From Fimbriimonas sp. (GTDB lineage: Bacteria > Armatimonadota > Fimbriimonadia > Fimbriimonadales > Fimbriimonadaceae), in contig JARLGV010000045.1 of NCBI GenBank assembly GCA_031292555.1, positions 1 through 64,000 on the forward strand: a stretch of DNA of 64,000 nucleotides. Direction: 5' to 3'. Of this stretch, positions 63,341 through 64,000 are shown piece by piece. A model generated the notes under the pieces. It saw only the letters and a list, made by a program, of their open reading frames with translations, was not told the DNA's origin and ran no database searches. The position numbers and the translations under genes were made by a program. Every line of letters starts with the position of its first letter. Within the stretch, counting starts at the first letter, position 1.

Positions 63341-63559
63341 ATGCTCGAAGCTGATGTCGCCGAAGTCAAGGCAAGGCAATCCTACTATCTGCGTTTGGCT
63401 AAGGCGGGTGAGGATGTGGTGATATGCGAATGCAATCGCCCAGTAGCTCATCTCGTGGCGATCAAACCGCAGATAGATCGAGCGCTACTCGAATCTGCAA
63501 TCGGCATGTTTGAAGGCGGAATGACGGATCCGAACTTAATGAAGCCCTTCGACCGATGA
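63341..63559 (+). CDS. Antitoxin, Phd/YefM family
   Basis: 72 residues: MLEADVAEVKARQSYYLRLAKAGEDVVICECNRPVAHLVAIKP has the Phd/YefM fold (start strand, KARxxYYL helix, AGEDVVI, RPVAHL). The C-terminal part (ALLESAIGMFEGGMTDPNLMKPFDR) would wrap the toxin. It is intact. The toxin gene that starts in its last codons is broken, so the antitoxin is now without its partner at this locus. Confidence 0.9.
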   Translation: MLEADVAEVKARQSYYLRLAKAGEDVVICECNRPVAHLVAIKPQIDRALLESAIGMFEGGMTDPNLMKPFDR

Positions 63560-63980
63560 CTGATGTCGAGACAGACCCCTTTATCAAGGGGAGGTTTTTA
63601 GGCTCTTTCTTGATACGAATGTGATGATTCGGCTTGCAGGTACGAATGCGCCAATCAGAAGTGAGCCGTCGGACATCGTTGTGAATGCGGAGGAAATATT
63701 GGTCACGCCCATCGCACGTGCCGAGATTGGGATCAAATAGTCGATAGGTAAGCACCACCTGCCTGCGGCTGAGGACTTGCTATGGAGCGAAGTTTCGGCC
63801 CGGCTTCAAGCAACCGAACTTCCGTTCAGTTCAGAGCACGCCTGCCTTCTTTCAAGATTGTCCCTTCACCATCGCGACCCGTTTGACCGAATCATTGCGG
63901 CGCAGTATCTGGTTGAAGGTCTTCACCTGGCAACCACGGACAGCGTTTTTGAAAGGTACGGAGTTCAGGTCGTCCAGTAA
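63556..63980 (+). pseudogene. PIN-domain (VapC-like) toxin, frameshift and nonsense
   Basis: The gene would start at ATG 63556, overlapping the antitoxin stop, and reads MTDVETDPFIKGRFL. Then the family sequence LFLDTNVMIRLAGTNAPIRSEPSDIVV continues in another frame, so a frameshift lies around 63600. In the second frame TAG at 63738-63740 interrupts (IARAEIGIK stop SIGKHHLPAAEDLLW), after which the domain runs to its normal end with DPFDRIIAAQ and TTDSVFERYGVQVV. The first active-site Asp (LDTN) and the late acidic residues are still recognisable. Two independent lesions make a functional toxin very unlikely. Confidence 0.88.
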
Positions 63981-64000
63981 CAAAGTCAGCTCATGCAGAA

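Overview
The window is a GC-rich, densely packed bacterial chromosome segment. The mix suggests a member of the Armatimonadota, most likely Fimbriimonas-like. The pointers are a DUF1800/DUF1501 pair, a Tat-exported DUF1501 protein, GH78 rhamnosidase, fused membrane/spermidine-synthase proteins, many secreted proteins of unknown function, and a 16S gene not followed by 23S. This placement is an inference; aligning the 16S gene at 52553-54061 would settle it.

Layout. 1-4230: tail of a DUF1800/DUF1501 pair, a small anchored protein and a secreted beta-helix protein. 4404-6986: LacI-type regulator and a lone sufB. 7556-13075: a minus-strand tripartite efflux operon (TolC, HlyD-like adaptor, MacB-like permease, ATPase), with a small four-helix-bundle gene bracketed by G-rich inverted repeats wedged between permease and ATPase. 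13222-16064: purA and an MFS exporter. 16204-19554: fabD-fabG-acpP-fabF, followed by a solitary adenine methyltransferase. 21149-24283: a sugar ABC importer without its ATPase, then a XerC-like recombinase, an ECF sigma factor and ispE. 28012-30930: tmRNA gene carrying a small decayed island (dead integrase plus intact Fic protein) bounded by 25-bp direct repeats of the tmRNA 3' end. 31110-40944: accessory region with secreted, ankyrin, Spherulin-4, sigma/anti-sigma and PadR genes. 41289-47310: the distal half of the spc ribosomal operon (rpsN to infA, including secY, adk, map). 47697-52181: two tandem membrane/spermidine-synthase paralogues. 52553-54061: 16S rRNA with its own promoter and terminator. 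54361-63233: a second copy of a secreted twin-STN-like protein, then a rhamnosidase with a RhaTPQ-like ABC importer. The window closes with an intact Phd-type antitoxin and a broken PIN toxin.

The most unusual signal is a family of G-rich inverted-repeat elements. Four lie in the first 28 kb, all between genes (7391-7534, 8311-8809, 14664-14827, 27907-27978). The one at 8311-8809 has near-identical 34-39-nt terminal inverted repeats and carries a four-helix-bundle gene of the 23S-rRNA intervening-sequence protein family. The other three look like gene-less relatives. This resembles the relation between REP sequences and their transposase genes, but with an unrelated protein, and I regard it as a candidate undescribed mobile or RNA-processing element.
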